64,000 nucleotides of DNA from Microbacterium aurugineum (GCF_023101205.1 NZ_CP078078.1:1674001-1738000), one strand, 5' to 3'. Positions 52,729-61,554 are shown, numbered from the stretch's first letter. A program made the numbers and translations. Notes: generated by a model from the sequence alone, not told the origin.

Positions 52729-54278
52729 ATCCGGAAGACGCCGAAGCGCGGTTCGGGCAGCGGACTACGGGCGACGACATCGAGGGCGAGGCCCAGGAGG
52801 TCGCGGGTCTGAGCGGGATCGACGATGCCGTCGTCCCACAGTCGAGCAGTCGCGTAGTACGGCTCTCCCTGATGCTCATACTGTTCGCGGATCGGCGACT
52901 CGAAGGCGGCGCGCTCGGCACTGCTCCAGCTCTCGCCGCGCGCGGAGAGCTGGTCTTCCTTGACGGTCGCGAGAACCGAAGCCGCTTGCGTCCCGCCCAT
53001 CACGGAGATGCGGCTGGCCGGCCAGGTCCAGAGGAAGCGGGGTGAGTAGGCCCGTCCACACATCGAGTAGTTGCCCGCCCCGAAGGATCCGCCGATGATG
53101 ACCGTGAGCTTCGGCACCCTCGTGCTCGCGACAGCTGTCACCATCTTTGCGCCGTCCTTGGCGATACCACCGGCCTCGGCATCGGAACCGACCATGAATC
53201 CCGTGATGTTCTGCAGGAAGAGCAGAGGGATGCCGCGCTGGTCGCACAGCTCGATGAAGTGCGCTCCCTTGAGCGCGGACTCGCTGAACAGCACCCCGTT
53301 GTTCGCGACGACACCGACGGGATGCCCGTGGAGTCGGGCGAAGCCGGTGATCAGAGTCGTGCCGTACTCGGGCTTGAACTCGAGGAAGGTGTCGCCGTCG
53401 ACCAGCCGCGCGATGACCTCGTGCACGTCGTAGGCGGCGTTGACGTCGACCGGAACCGCGTCGTAGAGACTGGATGGATCCGACGGCGGGCGGCTGGTGG
53501 AAACTTCCCACGCGGGTGCTGCGGGCGGGGGAAGCGTGGCGACGATGTCACGAAGGATCTCGAGTGCGTGCTCATCGTCTTCGGCGAGATGGTCGACCAC
53601 GCCGCTGCGTCGTGCGTGCAACTCTCCGCCGCCGAGCTCCTCCGCGGTCACGACCTCGCCGATCGCGGCCTTCACGAGCGGTGGCCCGCCGAGGAAGATG
53701 GTGCCCTGCCCCTTCACGATCACCGTCTCGTCACTCATCGCGGGCACGTAGGCGCCACCCGCCGTGCAGGAGCCGAGCACGGCGGCGAGCTGCGGGATGC
53801 CTTCCGCGGACATGCGCGCCTGATTGAAGAAGATCCGGCCGAAATGCTCCCGGTCCGGGAACACCTCGTCCTGTTTCGGCAGGAATGCCCCTCCCGAGTC
53901 GACCAGGTAGAGGCACGGCAGACGGTTCTCGAGCGCGATCTCCTGCGCCCGCAGGTGCTTCTTGACCGTGAGGGGGAAGTAGGTGCCGCCCTTCACCGTC
54001 GCGTCGTTGCAGACGACCATCACGTGACGGCCGTGGACGAGACCGATGCCGGCGATCACGCCTGCTCCCGGGGCCTCTCCCCCGTACAGACCGTCGGCCG
54101 CGAGCGGGGCCACCTCCAGGAACGGGCTGCCTTCGTCGAGGACCCGTGCGACACGGTCGCGCGGGAGGAGCTTCCCCCGGGAGACATGGCGTTCTCGGGA
54201 CGCCTCCGGTCCCCCGAGCGCGGCCGTCGCGAGGCGTTCTCGCAACTCCCGCGCGAGTGACTCCTGAGTTGCGGGCAT
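52725..54278 (-). CDS. accD1: Acyl-CoA carboxylase beta subunit (carboxyltransferase), methylcrotonyl-CoA type
   Basis: A 517-residue carboxyltransferase with two crotonase-like halves. The N-terminal half has [19 protein letters not shown] and [16 protein letters not shown]; the C-terminal half has [19 protein letters not shown] and [20 protein letters not shown]. The KQDEVFPD segment favours the methylcrotonyl-CoA group over the propionyl-CoA group. It is the first gene of a five-gene operon and faces the TetR gene across a 112-bp region with a palindromic operator. Confidence 0.94.
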   Translation of the reverse strand: MPATQESLARELRERLATAALGGPEASRERHVSRGKLLPRDRVARVLDEGSPFLEVAPLAADGLYGGEAPGAGVIAGIGLVHGRHVMVVCNDATVKGGTYFPLTVKKHLRAQEIALENRLPCLYLVDSGGAFLPKQDEVFPDREHFGRIFFNQARMSAEGIPQLAAVLGSCTAGGAYVPAMSDETVIVKGQGTIFLGGPPLVKAAIGEVVTAEELGGGELHARRSGVVDHLAEDDEHALEILRDIVATLPPPAAPAWEVSTSRPPSDPSSLYDAVPVDVNAAYDVHEVIARLVDGDTFLEFKPEYGTTLITGFARLHGHPVGVVANNGVLFSESALKGAHFIELCDQRGIPLLFLQNITGFMVGSDAEAGGIAKDGAKMVTAVASTRVPKLTVIIGGSFGAGNYSMCGRAYSPRFLWTWPASRISVMGGTQAASVLATVKEDQLSARGESWSSAERAAFESPIREQYEHQGEPYYATARLWDDGIVDPAQTRDLLGLALDVVARSPLPEPRFGVFRM

Positions 54279-54341
54279 CGTGATGTCCTCCTCGACCCAC
54301 GTCCGCGCAGGCGACAGCCCTGGCGCGGTGCATGCACTTTC

Positions 54342-54359
54342 GGTTAGTGTTCACTAACC
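54342..54359. promoter_or_regulatory. Palindromic operator between accD1 operon and tetR
   Basis: GGTTAGTG-TT-CACTAACC is a perfect 8-bp inverted repeat with a 2-bp spacer, in the divergent spacer of the carboxylase operon and the TetR gene, 64 bp from accD1 and 32 bp from tetR starts. The shape fits a TetR dimer site, so the adjacent TetR protein probably represses both directions. Confidence 0.8.
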
Positions 54360-54369
54360 CGTTGCTTCA

Positions 54370-54386
54370 GGTTAGCGAGGATTAAC
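54370..54386. promoter_or_regulatory. Second, degenerate operator next to the tetR start
   Basis: GGTTAGCGAGGATTAAC repeats the GTTA half-site of the first palindrome and keeps TAAC on the other side. It covers the ribosome binding region of tetR, which suits autoregulation. Confidence 0.45.
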
Positions 54387-54390
54387 TGAG

Positions 54391-54999
54391 ATGACAAGCC
54401 CGGTCACCGCCCGAGACCGCGCCAAGGCCGAACGGTCCGATGCGATCCTGCACGCCGCCGCACGACTCTTCGCCGCGCGCGGGTACAGCGGCGTGAGCCT
54501 GGAAGACATCGGCGCAGCCGTCGGTGTCTCCGGTCCCGCCGTCTACCGCCACTTCGCGGGGAAGCAAGCCCTGCTGGGCGCAGTTCTCGTCAAGGTCAGC
54601 GAGGACCTCATCCGAGGGGGTCAGCGCGTCGCCGAGGAAGCTCCGACCGCCGACGAGCGGATGCGCGCGTTGATCCGATTCCACGTCGACTTCGCTCTGG
54701 GCAACGCCGAGGTCATCCAGGTGCAGGATCGTGACTTGGCTTATCTGAGCGACTCCGACCGCGCCGATGTCCGCCGATTGCAGCGCTCCTACATCGAGCT
54801 CTGGATGTCGGCACTGTCGCCGTTGCACGCGGCTGCCGAGGGCGGCGTCGACCAAGATGAACTGCGCCTTCGTGTCCAGGCGTGTTTCGGACTCATCAAC
54901 TCCACCCCTCACAGCACGCGCGCCGCTGCCAGGCAGCGCTCCGCCACCGCGACCGTGCTGGTCGCGATGGCGGAGGCCGCTCTGCGCGCGACTACCTGA
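54391..54999 (+). CDS. TetR family transcriptional regulator
   Basis: A 202-residue TetR repressor. The HTH is at residues about 28-60 (YSGVSLEDIGAAVGVSGPAVYRHFAGKQALL); the remaining helices form the ligand-binding and dimer domain. Divergent from the accD1 leucine operon with two operator-like sites between, so it likely controls that operon in response to an acyl-CoA intermediate. The last 8 bp overlap the convergent bkdC gene. In M. tuberculosis the corresponding accD1 and bkd genes are contiguous; here this regulator lies between them. Confidence 0.9.
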   Translation: MTSPVTARDRAKAERSDAILHAAARLFAARGYSGVSLEDIGAAVGVSGPAVYRHFAGKQALLGAVLVKVSEDLIRGGQRVAEEAPTADERMRALIRFHVDFALGNAEVIQVQDRDLAYLSDSDRADVRRLQRSYIELWMSALSPLHAAAEGGVDQDELRLRVQACFGLINSTPHSTRAAARQRSATATVLVAMAEAALRATT

Positions 55000-56350
55000 G
55001 GAGCATCGCTCTTCCCGGTTCCTCGAGGATGTCGGCGACGTCCTTGAGGAACCGCGCTCCTTCCGCGCCGTCCACCAAGCGGTGGTCGAACGAGAGGCTG
55101 AGCGTCATGAGGTCACGAAGCGCGATCTCGCCGCGGTGCTCCCATGGCTGTCGCCGAACAGCACCGATCGCCAGGATCCCGGACTGCCCCGGCGGGAGGA
55201 TGGGCGTGCCTGCATCGACTCCGAAGACGCCGATGTTCGAGATCGAGAACGTGCCGCCCGCGAGCTCGGCGGGCGATGTCTTTCCCGCGCGCGCGACCTC
55301 GGCCAGCGACTTCACCGCATCCGCCAGGCCGAGCAGCGTGAGCTGTTCCGCGTCCCGGATCATCGGAACGATGAGGCCTCGATCCGTCGCGGCGGCGATC
55401 CCGAGGTCCACGTAGTTGTGCTGGACGATCTCGCCGGCAGCCTCATCCCACCGGGAGTTCAGACCAGGAGTGCGCCCCAGCGCGAGGCAGACCGCCTTCG
55501 CCACGACGGTCAGCGGGCCGATGCGGTGCTCGGCGAGCGAACGGTCTTCGCGGAGACGGGCGAGGAGTTCCATCGTCCCGGTCACGTCGACCGTGTGGAA
55601 GACGGTGACGTGCGGCGCAGTGAACGCGCTCTGCACCATCGCCGCAGCCGTGTGTCTGCGCACACCGCGGATCGGGATGCGCGTCTCGCGCTGTTCGTCG
55701 CCGAGAGCTGCGGCACTGGACGGCACGGTCGATCCGCTCACCGCGTCTTCCTCGCCCCCTGTCCCCACGGCGCCGACCCGCTCCGCATAGGCGTCGACGT
55801 CCGCGCGGGTGACGACGCGGTCGCCCACCTCGGCGGCGACGAGCACCAGATCGATCCCGAGACGTTTCGCATGGGCGCGCACCGGTGGTGTCGATCGCGG
55901 CCGCTCGATCGGGGCCTCGACGGCGGCGGACGAGGTGGCATCATGCGGCGCCGCCTCGAGGACCGCCGTGTCGACCGCAGTCGCGGTGACGCCGACTCGC
56001 CGGGCACGTCGCGCTGGACGTCCCGCAGACGTGGGTGCCGCTCCATAACCGACGAGGTTGGGCTGGGCCTTCTCCCCCGATGCGGCGGCCGGAGTCGGCC
56101 CGCTCTCGTCGCCGACCACGTCGAAGTCGATCAGGGGTGCTCCGACGGCGACGGTCTCGCCGGCCTCGGCGTGGAGCGTCGCCACCGTTCCGGCATAGGG
56201 AGAGGGAAGTTCCACGATCGCTTTCGCGGTCTCGACCTCGGCGAGCGTCTGGTTGAGCGTGACCGTGTCGCCGGGAGAGACCAGCCAGGACACCACTTCG
56301 GCCTCGGTGAGCCCTTCCCCGAGATCGGGAAGGCGGAACTCGGCGTTCAT
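54992..56350 (-). CDS. bkdC: Dihydrolipoamide acyltransferase E2 of branched-chain 2-oxoacid dehydrogenase
   Basis: A 452-residue E2. One N-terminal lipoyl domain (residues 1-80; lipoyl Lys in VETAKAIVELPSPYAG) is followed by an Ala/Pro-rich linker, an E1/E3-binding domain (about 155-195, VRAHAKRLGIDLVLVAAEVGDRVVTRADV) and the catalytic domain ending in SFDHRLVDGAEGARFL with the HxxxDG active site. It transfers isobutyryl, isovaleryl or 2-methylbutyryl groups to CoA. It overlaps the bkdB stop by 4 bp. E3 is not encoded nearby. Confidence 0.93.
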   Translation of the reverse strand: MNAEFRLPDLGEGLTEAEVVSWLVSPGDTVTLNQTLAEVETAKAIVELPSPYAGTVATLHAEAGETVAVGAPLIDFDVVGDESGPTPAAASGEKAQPNLVGYGAAPTSAGRPARRARRVGVTATAVDTAVLEAAPHDATSSAAVEAPIERPRSTPPVRAHAKRLGIDLVLVAAEVGDRVVTRADVDAYAERVGAVGTGGEEDAVSGSTVPSSAAALGDEQRETRIPIRGVRRHTAAAMVQSAFTAPHVTVFHTVDVTGTMELLARLREDRSLAEHRIGPLTVVAKAVCLALGRTPGLNSRWDEAAGEIVQHNYVDLGIAAATDRGLIVPMIRDAEQLTLLGLADAVKSLAEVARAGKTSPAELAGGTFSISNIGVFGVDAGTPILPPGQSGILAIGAVRRQPWEHRGEIALRDLMTLSLSFDHRLVDGAEGARFLKDVADILEEPGRAMLLR

Positions 56351-57357
56351 GCGTCTGCTCCCGTCAAGCTGTTCGGCCGATCCAGCACGCGATCGACCGC
56401 GTCGAGCAGGCGATCGAGGTCGGGCAGGTGGTACTTCTCGAGCTTCGCCGGCGGATACGGGATGTCGTGTCCGGTGACGCGCAGCGGCGCCGACTCGAGG
56501 TATTCGAAGCAGCGCTCGGTGATGCTGGCGATCACCTCGGCCGCGACGCCGGCCTCACGGGAGGCCTCGTGGGCGACGACGACTCGTCCGGTCTTCCGCA
56601 CGGAGGCGGCGACCGAGTCATAGTCGACCGGCGAGAGCGAGCGCAGGTCGATGACCTCCAGGGAGACGCCCTCGTCCTGTGCAGCCTCGGCGGCCTGGAG
56701 CGCGGTGGACACCATGGCTCCATAGGTGATGAGCGTCGCGTCCGTGCCGGCGCGGACGACACGCGCCAATCCCATCGGAGGTGCGTCGGCGAGGGGTGCG
56801 TCGAGGTCGACCTCTCCCTTGTGGTGGTAGAGCCGCTTCGGCTCGAAGAAGATCACGGGATCATCCGAGGCGATCGCCTGCCGCAAGCTGCGGTACGCGT
56901 CCTCGGGATTCGAGACCGCGATCACGCGCAATCCGGCGGTGTGGACGAAGTACGCTTCCGGAGACTCGGAGTGATGCTCCGCCGCACCGATGCCTCCAGC
57001 CCACGGGATCCGGATGGTGATGGGCATCTTGACGCGCCCTTGCGTGCGGTAGTGCAGCTTCGCGACCTGCGCCACGATCTGATCGAAGGCCGGATAGACG
57101 AAGCCGTCGAACTGGATCTCGACCACCGGTCGGTAGCCGCGGAATGCGAGCCCGACCGCTGTACCGACGATGCCGGACTCCGCCAGCGGGGTGTCGATCA
57201 CGCGCGCGGCGCCGAACTCGTCCAGGAGCCCATCGGTGATGCGGAACACCCCACCGAGCTTGCCGATGTCCTCGCCGAGGAGAACGACCTTGTCGTCGTC
57301 GCGCATCGCCTGGCGGAGTCCTGCGCCGAGGGCCTTTCCGAGCGTGAGTTCGGTCAT
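56347..57357 (-). CDS. bkdB: Branched-chain 2-oxoacid dehydrogenase E1 beta
   Basis: A 336-residue E1 beta from ATG 57357 (MTELTLGKALGAGL). VVLLGEDIGKLGGVFRIT, DTPLAESGIVGTAVG and EIQFDGFVYPAFDQI are typical of the BCKDH/PDH E1 beta, including the Glu that activates thiamine diphosphate. The C-terminal part has LEVIDLRSLSPVDYDSV and VAHEASREAGVAAE. The frame is open upstream to 57615 but that part is a shadow of bkdA. It lies 2 bp after bkdA and overlaps bkdC by 4 bp. Confidence 0.93.
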   Translation of the reverse strand: MTELTLGKALGAGLRQAMRDDDKVVLLGEDIGKLGGVFRITDGLLDEFGAARVIDTPLAESGIVGTAVGLAFRGYRPVVEIQFDGFVYPAFDQIVAQVAKLHYRTQGRVKMPITIRIPWAGGIGAAEHHSESPEAYFVHTAGLRVIAVSNPEDAYRSLRQAIASDDPVIFFEPKRLYHHKGEVDLDAPLADAPPMGLARVVRAGTDATLITYGAMVSTALQAAEAAQDEGVSLEVIDLRSLSPVDYDSVAASVRKTGRVVVAHEASREAGVAAEVIASITERCFEYLESAPLRVTGHDIPYPPAKLEKYHLPDLDRLLDAVDRVLDRPNSLTGADA

Positions 57358-57359
57358 GC

Positions 57360-58475
57360 TCAGACCTCGCCTTCGAAGGTCGCGAGGTACGCCGCGTACT
57401 CGTCGCGCTGGCGCTCGAGCCCGGTGTGCGGATCGGCGTAGACCCCATCGAACACGGCCAGCGGCGGGCGCGTCACCATGTTCAGGCACGCCGCCCGCAT
57501 CTCCGACGCGATGACGTCGGCGGCCGCCTGAGTCTCGGCGAGATCCTCGTCCGTCAGGTCTCCGGTGGCGCGCAGGTGTGCCTCCAGCCGCGCGATCGGA
57601 TCGCGGCGGCGCCACGACTCGAGTTCGTCCTGGTCGCGGTAACGCGTCGGATCGTCGGCCGTCGTGTGCGGACCCATGCGGTACGTGACCGCCTCGATGT
57701 AGGCCGGCCCCTTGCCGGAGCGCGCGTGATCGAGCGCCCAGCGCATGGCCGCCATGCAGGCGAGGACATCGTTTCCGTCGACGCGGACGCTGGGGATGCC
57801 GAACCCCGGCGCCCGCCCGGCGATCGGATATTGGGACTGCACCGCGACCGGCTCCGAGATGGCCCAGTGGTTGTTCTGGCAGACGAAGACGACCGGTGCC
57901 TGGTAGGACGCGGCGAAGATCATCGCCTCGTTCACATCGCCCTGGCTGGTCGCGCCGTCTCCGAAGTACGTCACCGCGACTTCGTCGGCACCGTCGTGCT
58001 GAATGCCCAGGGCGTAACCGACCGCGTGAAGCGTCTGCGCGCCGATGATGATCTGCAACGGAGCAACGCCGAGTGCAGCGGGGTCGTAGGCTGCCCCCTC
58101 TTCACCGCGCCACATGCGCACGTAGTCGCCGGGCTCTGCGCCGCGCGCGTAGATGACGCCGGTCTCCCGGTAGCTGGGGAACACGAAGTCGTCCTTCGCG
58201 ATCGCCCGGGCAGTACCGATCTGCGTGGCCTCCTGGCCTTGGCAGGGAGCCCAGAGACCGAGCTGCCCCTGCCGCTGGAGCGCCACGCCTTCGGCATCGA
58301 TCCGGCGGAGGATGACCATGTCGCGGAGCAGGGAGCGCAGCTGTTCGGCATCGACGTCCGAGACGAACGGGTCCAACCGAGGGTTCGAGACACGGCTTCC
58401 GTCCGGGGCCAAGATGCGCTCGGAGAGCTCCAGGTCCTGGGCGGTGTCTGCGATGGGGGTGATCTGCGGTGACAT
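57360..58475 (-). CDS. bkdA: Branched-chain 2-oxoacid dehydrogenase E1 alpha
   Basis: About 371 residues from ATG 58475 (MSPQITPIADTAQ), which has GAGGAGG at the best spacing of the two tandem ATG codons (58478 is the other). The thiamine diphosphate motif is FGDGATSQGDVNEAMIFAAS ending QNNHW. RRIDAEGVALQRQGQLGL and VFPSYRETGVIYARG are typical of BCKDH E1 alpha. It catalyses decarboxylation of branched 2-oxoacids. It is the first gene of the bkdABC operon and faces an AsnC/Lrp gene, as with bkdR in pseudomonads. Confidence 0.93.
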   Translation of the reverse strand: MSPQITPIADTAQDLELSERILAPDGSRVSNPRLDPFVSDVDAEQLRSLLRDMVILRRIDAEGVALQRQGQLGLWAPCQGQEATQIGTARAIAKDDFVFPSYRETGVIYARGAEPGDYVRMWRGEEGAAYDPAALGVAPLQIIIGAQTLHAVGYALGIQHDGADEVAVTYFGDGATSQGDVNEAMIFAASYQAPVVFVCQNNHWAISEPVAVQSQYPIAGRAPGFGIPSVRVDGNDVLACMAAMRWALDHARSGKGPAYIEAVTYRMGPHTTADDPTRYRDQDELESWRRRDPIARLEAHLRATGDLTDEDLAETQAAADVIASEMRAACLNMVTRPPLAVFDGVYADPHTGLERQRDEYAAYLATFEGEV

Positions 58476-58573
58476 CATCGTCCTCCTCGTCCTCGGCGGC
58501 CCTCGTGAGGCTCCGCGCGGTGATGCCGGCGTCATCACCGGCATGGTCCGAGAGTACGTCTGCTGAACACCTC

Positions 58574-58611
58574 GCTCAAGCATTCGAACCCCGCTTGAGC
58601 ATGTTGCTCAA
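58574..58611. promoter_or_regulatory. Overlapping inverted repeats between bkdA and asnC-type gene
   Basis: Two inverted repeats overlap: GCTCAAGC (58574-58581) with GCTTGAGC (58593-58600), and TTGAGC-ATGTT-GCTCAA (58595-58611). The shared half-site TTGAGC/GCTCAA appears three times at about helical spacing. Repeated sites on one face suit an octameric Lrp/AsnC protein, so the divergent regulator probably acts here on bkdABC. Confidence 0.75.
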
Positions 58612-58646
58612 TTTGCGTCGGGGCTGTGCTGCTAAGGTTTGGCACT

Positions 58647-59120
58647 ATGCCCGGACTGGACCGTATCGATCTCGAACTCCTCGCTGCTCTCGCCGACGAC
58701 CCGAGGACGACGATCGTGGCGTTGGCGGAGAATCTGGGGCTGTCACGCAACACGATCCAGGCGCGGATGGCACGGTTGGAGCAGAGCGGGATCTTCCTCT
58801 CCTACGAGCGGTCCTTCTCCCCCGACGTCCTGGGCTTCCCGCTTCAGGCGTTCGTCAGCATCGGCGTGCGACAAACGGAACTCCCCCGCATCATCAACGA
58901 ACTGGCCCGGATCCCCGAGGTCGTCCAGGCGCACGGACTGAGCGGGTCGATCGATCTGCTCGCGCGGGTCGCATGCCGCGATGCACGCCATCTCTTCGAC
59001 ACCGACGCCCGTATCCTGTCGATCGAGGGGGTGGAACGCACCGAGACGTCGCTCGCGATGGGCGAGGTCATCCCGTTCCGCGTCGCGGGCCTCATCGGCC
59101 TCGCACGACGGGAATCCTGA
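58647..59120 (+). CDS. AsnC/Lrp family transcriptional regulator, probable bkd regulator
   Basis: A 157-residue Lrp-type protein from ATG 58647 (MPGLDRIDLELL). The N-terminal HTH is at about 5-55 (TIVALAENLGLSRNTIQARMARLEQSGIF) and the RAM ligand domain covers the rest (AFVSIGVRQTELPRI, VVQAHGLSGSIDLLARV). It is divergent from bkdABC, a context known from BkdR in Pseudomonas, where branched-chain amino acids are effectors. Its last 29 bp overlap the convergent hydrolase. Confidence 0.9.
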   Translation: MPGLDRIDLELLAALADDPRTTIVALAENLGLSRNTIQARMARLEQSGIFLSYERSFSPDVLGFPLQAFVSIGVRQTELPRIINELARIPEVVQAHGLSGSIDLLARVACRDARHLFDTDARILSIEGVERTETSLAMGEVIPFRVAGLIGLARRES

Positions 59121-59991
59121 GGAAGCGACGCACCGCACCCGCCGCTTCGGCAGGCGTCTCATAGTGGATGAGATGACCGACGTGAGCGATCTCGACCAGT
59201 TCGGCATCCGGGAAGGTCTTCGCCAGCTTCCGCTCGGCCTCGATCGGGGTGATGTCGTCGCGCTCCGCAGCCACGAGCAGGGTCGGGACATCGATCTCGG
59301 GCGCGAACTCCCGGACGTCGTGCGAGACGCTCGCGACGAAGGCGTCGCGCAGCACGTCGCGGTCTGAGAAGCGCGAGAAGTAGGTGTCGTGCTGGTCGTG
59401 GATGAACCGGCGCAGCGCGGGATCCTTCGTCTTCGCCATCGTGATGCTCATCACCCGGACGATGACGCGGTTGCGCAGCAGCGCGGTTCCGAGCCGCTCC
59501 GGAAGACGGGCACCGAGCGCGTAATAGAGCACGGCAAGGCGCGTCATCAGACCTTTGGGGCCCTCCAGCGCCGGAGCACCGATCGGGTTCAGCAGGATCA
59601 GCCGGGGAGTGCGCAGACCTCGCGCGACGGCCGCTGCCGTCACGATAGAACCGAACGAGTGCCCGAGGATCACGGCACCCGGCGCCACCGTGGCCGCGAA
59701 GTCCATGAGCCAACCGGCGTACTCGTCCAGGTCGTGCCGCCGCCCGGGCAACGGTGCCGACTCGCCGAAACCGGGGAGGTCAGGGGCGATCACACGCACT
59801 TCGGGAAGGTAGGCCAACACCGGTTCGAGGCCGTGGTGCTCGCCGCGGAAGCCGTGCACGGCGATGACGGTGGTCTCGGCATCCTCGGGCCCGTACACCC
59901 AGTACGCGGTCATCGCACCCCGCACCTCGACCTCGTGTCGCTGCACGGGGAGGCGACGCAGGCGGTCTGCATACGGGGAAGGCACGGTCAT
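59092..59991 (-). CDS. Alpha/beta hydrolase
   Basis: A 299-residue alpha/beta hydrolase fold protein. The oxyanion-hole segment VIAVHGFRGEHHGLEP, the nucleophile elbow GHSFGS, an acidic residue in LLVAAERDDITP and the catalytic His in AHVGHLIHYETPAEAA make up a complete triad. No signal peptide is found, so it is cytoplasmic. The substrate is unknown. It starts at 59991 with a 121-bp divergent spacer to the AraC gene and overlaps the AsnC gene end by 29 bp. Confidence 0.9.
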   Translation of the reverse strand: MTVPSPYADRLRRLPVQRHEVEVRGAMTAYWVYGPEDAETTVIAVHGFRGEHHGLEPVLAYLPEVRVIAPDLPGFGESAPLPGRRHDLDEYAGWLMDFAATVAPGAVILGHSFGSIVTAAAVARGLRTPRLILLNPIGAPALEGPKGLMTRLAVLYYALGARLPERLGTALLRNRVIVRVMSITMAKTKDPALRRFIHDQHDTYFSRFSDRDVLRDAFVASVSHDVREFAPEIDVPTLLVAAERDDITPIEAERKLAKTFPDAELVEIAHVGHLIHYETPAEAAGAVRRFLRIPVVRGR

Positions 59992-60112
59992 GATCCGAGT
60001 CTACGAGCCGACATGCGTCTGCCCGACCCGGAAACGATCAGACACGGTGCTATACGCTCCTGGTGATGTGCTGCCGAGTGGGATCGCAGCGCGAGGAACA
60101 AGGAGCACGGCC

Positions 60113-61027
60113 ATGCAGTTCACATCCACCGACATCGCACAGGTGGAGTCCACGTGGCACCAGTTCGTCCCCTCGTCGTCGCTGCAGAACGCCGACCCTC
60201 GCCACTTCCGCTTCGACTGGCATTCCGAAACCCTCGACAGCGTCGCCGTCGTGAACTACCGACTCGCCGCACAGATCCACTCCCTCGCCGAACCGCAGGA
60301 CCAGTTGCTGGTGTGCCGTGTCGACGCACCCGACGCCAGAGTCTGGTCCGCTCGCCACTCGCTCGACCCGGGGCGACCGTGGATCTCGGACGGCACCCGC
60401 GTCGAGGCGAGATGGGATCGCGCTGCACGAGTCCGCGCGTTCGTCGTCGATCGCGCCGCCGCGGAGACCCGCGCTGCACAGATCACGGGGGCCGACGGAC
60501 GAAAGCTGCGCACCACGGGATTCGCTCCGCCCTCCGCCGTCGCCGCGCAGCGCTGGGAGAGGGCTTTCTCCTATGTCGAGGGAGTCCTCGACGACGACGC
60601 CGCAGAGCCGCTCCTGATCGCCGAGCTCGAACGACACGTCCTGATGATGACCCTCGCCACCTTCCCGACGACGTTCTCCGAGTATCTCGATCGCCCGGCC
60701 CAGCGCGCCGCGGCACCGGCAGCCGTCCGGAGGGCGCTCGCGTACATCGACGAGAACGCGCATCGTGCGATCACCATCGACGATGTCGCCGCGGCGTCGT
60801 TCATCTCGACGAGGGGCCTGCAGTACGCATTCCGTCGGGCTCTCGACATCACTCCTGCGGAAGCGCTGCGTCGCGCACGCCTCGACGGCGCCCGGCGTGA
60901 TCTCCACGCGGGCAACGGTCGCTCCGTCACGGAGATCTCCCGTCGCTGGGGCTTCAGCAACTCCTCGCGGTTCAGTGCCGCCTACCGAGAGGTGTACGGC
61001 AACACACCGTCGCTCACGGGACCGTGA
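60113..61027 (+). CDS. AraC family transcriptional regulator
   Basis: A 304-residue regulator starting at ATG 60113 with AAGGAGCACGG upstream; the open frame before it lacks family character. The N-terminal half (about 1-200) is a non-canonical sensing domain with no recognised ligand motif. The C-terminal AraC domain has ITIDDVAAASFISTRGLQYAFRRALDITP and SVTEISRRWGFSNSSRFSAAYREVYGNTP. The target is unknown. It may regulate the divergent alpha/beta hydrolase gene. Confidence 0.9.
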   Translation: MQFTSTDIAQVESTWHQFVPSSSLQNADPRHFRFDWHSETLDSVAVVNYRLAAQIHSLAEPQDQLLVCRVDAPDARVWSARHSLDPGRPWISDGTRVEARWDRAARVRAFVVDRAAAETRAAQITGADGRKLRTTGFAPPSAVAAQRWERAFSYVEGVLDDDAAEPLLIAELERHVLMMTLATFPTTFSEYLDRPAQRAAAPAAVRRALAYIDENAHRAITIDDVAAASFISTRGLQYAFRRALDITPAEALRRARLDGARRDLHAGNGRSVTEISRRWGFSNSSRFSAAYREVYGNTPSLTGP

Positions 61028-61160
61028 CACGGGGCGAACAATCTTTTCGTATCCGACGGCGAGTCGATCTCCCGCCCCCGTCGCTTCGCCGCCGTGTGGT
61101 TAGAGTTCAAGTACCCGGAGCACCCTCCCGGTCTGTCGCGCACACCGTCGAGGAGTCCCC

Positions 61161-61202
61161 ATGATCCAGATCCGCTCTGACGTCGAAGCCTCCGCCCGCT
61201 GA
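61161..61202 (+). CDS. 13-codon leader ORF coupled to the DUF7882-like gene
   Basis: ATG 61161 lies 5 bp after AGGAG and encodes MIQIRSDVEASAR, with its stop in the sequence TGATG whose ATG (61202) starts the next gene. The downstream gene has no Shine-Dalgarno sequence of its own, so its translation probably depends on ribosomes ending this small ORF. Confidence 0.5.
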   Translation: MIQIRSDVEASAR

Positions 61203-61519
61203 TGGGCAGTCTCTACTACGGCGACGCCCAGACTCCGATCCAGATCGACGACCGCGCGCTCGCGCACCTGAAGGTCGTCATCGCGACCAAACTCCGCCGC
61301 AACGAGAGCTTCACCCTCTCGTGGCGACACCCGGAAGGGGATGCACCCGGACGCTCGACCCTGTGGCTGCACCCCTCGATCCCGCTCCGGTTCGTGTTCC
61401 AGGAACCCGAGTCTCCGGAGCTGAGCCGGAAGTGGATCGAAGACCTCGCTCACTCCGCCAGCTCCAGTGGAGGGATCCTCCTCGTGGAGGAGCACCTCGA
61501 GAGCGGCGCTGCAGACTGA
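61202..61519 (+). CDS. DUF7882-like small protein (Microbacteriaceae)
   Basis: A 105-residue protein beginning MGSLYYGDAQTPIQIDDRAL, with ALAHLKVVIATKLRRNESFTL, then SWRHPEG, LWLHPSIPLRFVF and a C-terminal helix LSRKWIEDLAHSAS. This pattern is common in Microbacteriaceae, where members are sometimes named ATP-dependent DNA ligase without evidence of ligase motifs; none are seen here. The function is unknown. Start by TGATG coupling to the leader ORF. A hairpin terminator overlaps the stop. Confidence 0.8.
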   Translation: MGSLYYGDAQTPIQIDDRALAHLKVVIATKLRRNESFTLSWRHPEGDAPGRSTLWLHPSIPLRFVFQEPESPELSRKWIEDLAHSASSSGGILLVEEHLESGAAD

Positions 61520-61554
61520 CGGTCCCGGATGGCTCGACCACCCGGAACCGTCAG
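61516..61554. terminator. Terminator hairpin after the DUF7882-like gene
   Basis: CTGACGGTCCCGGATGG and CCACCCGGAACCGTCAG form a 17-bp stem with two imperfect pairs around a CTCGA loop, starting at the stop codon. The convergent DUF6458-like gene ends 8 bp later, so it could work in both directions. Confidence 0.75.
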
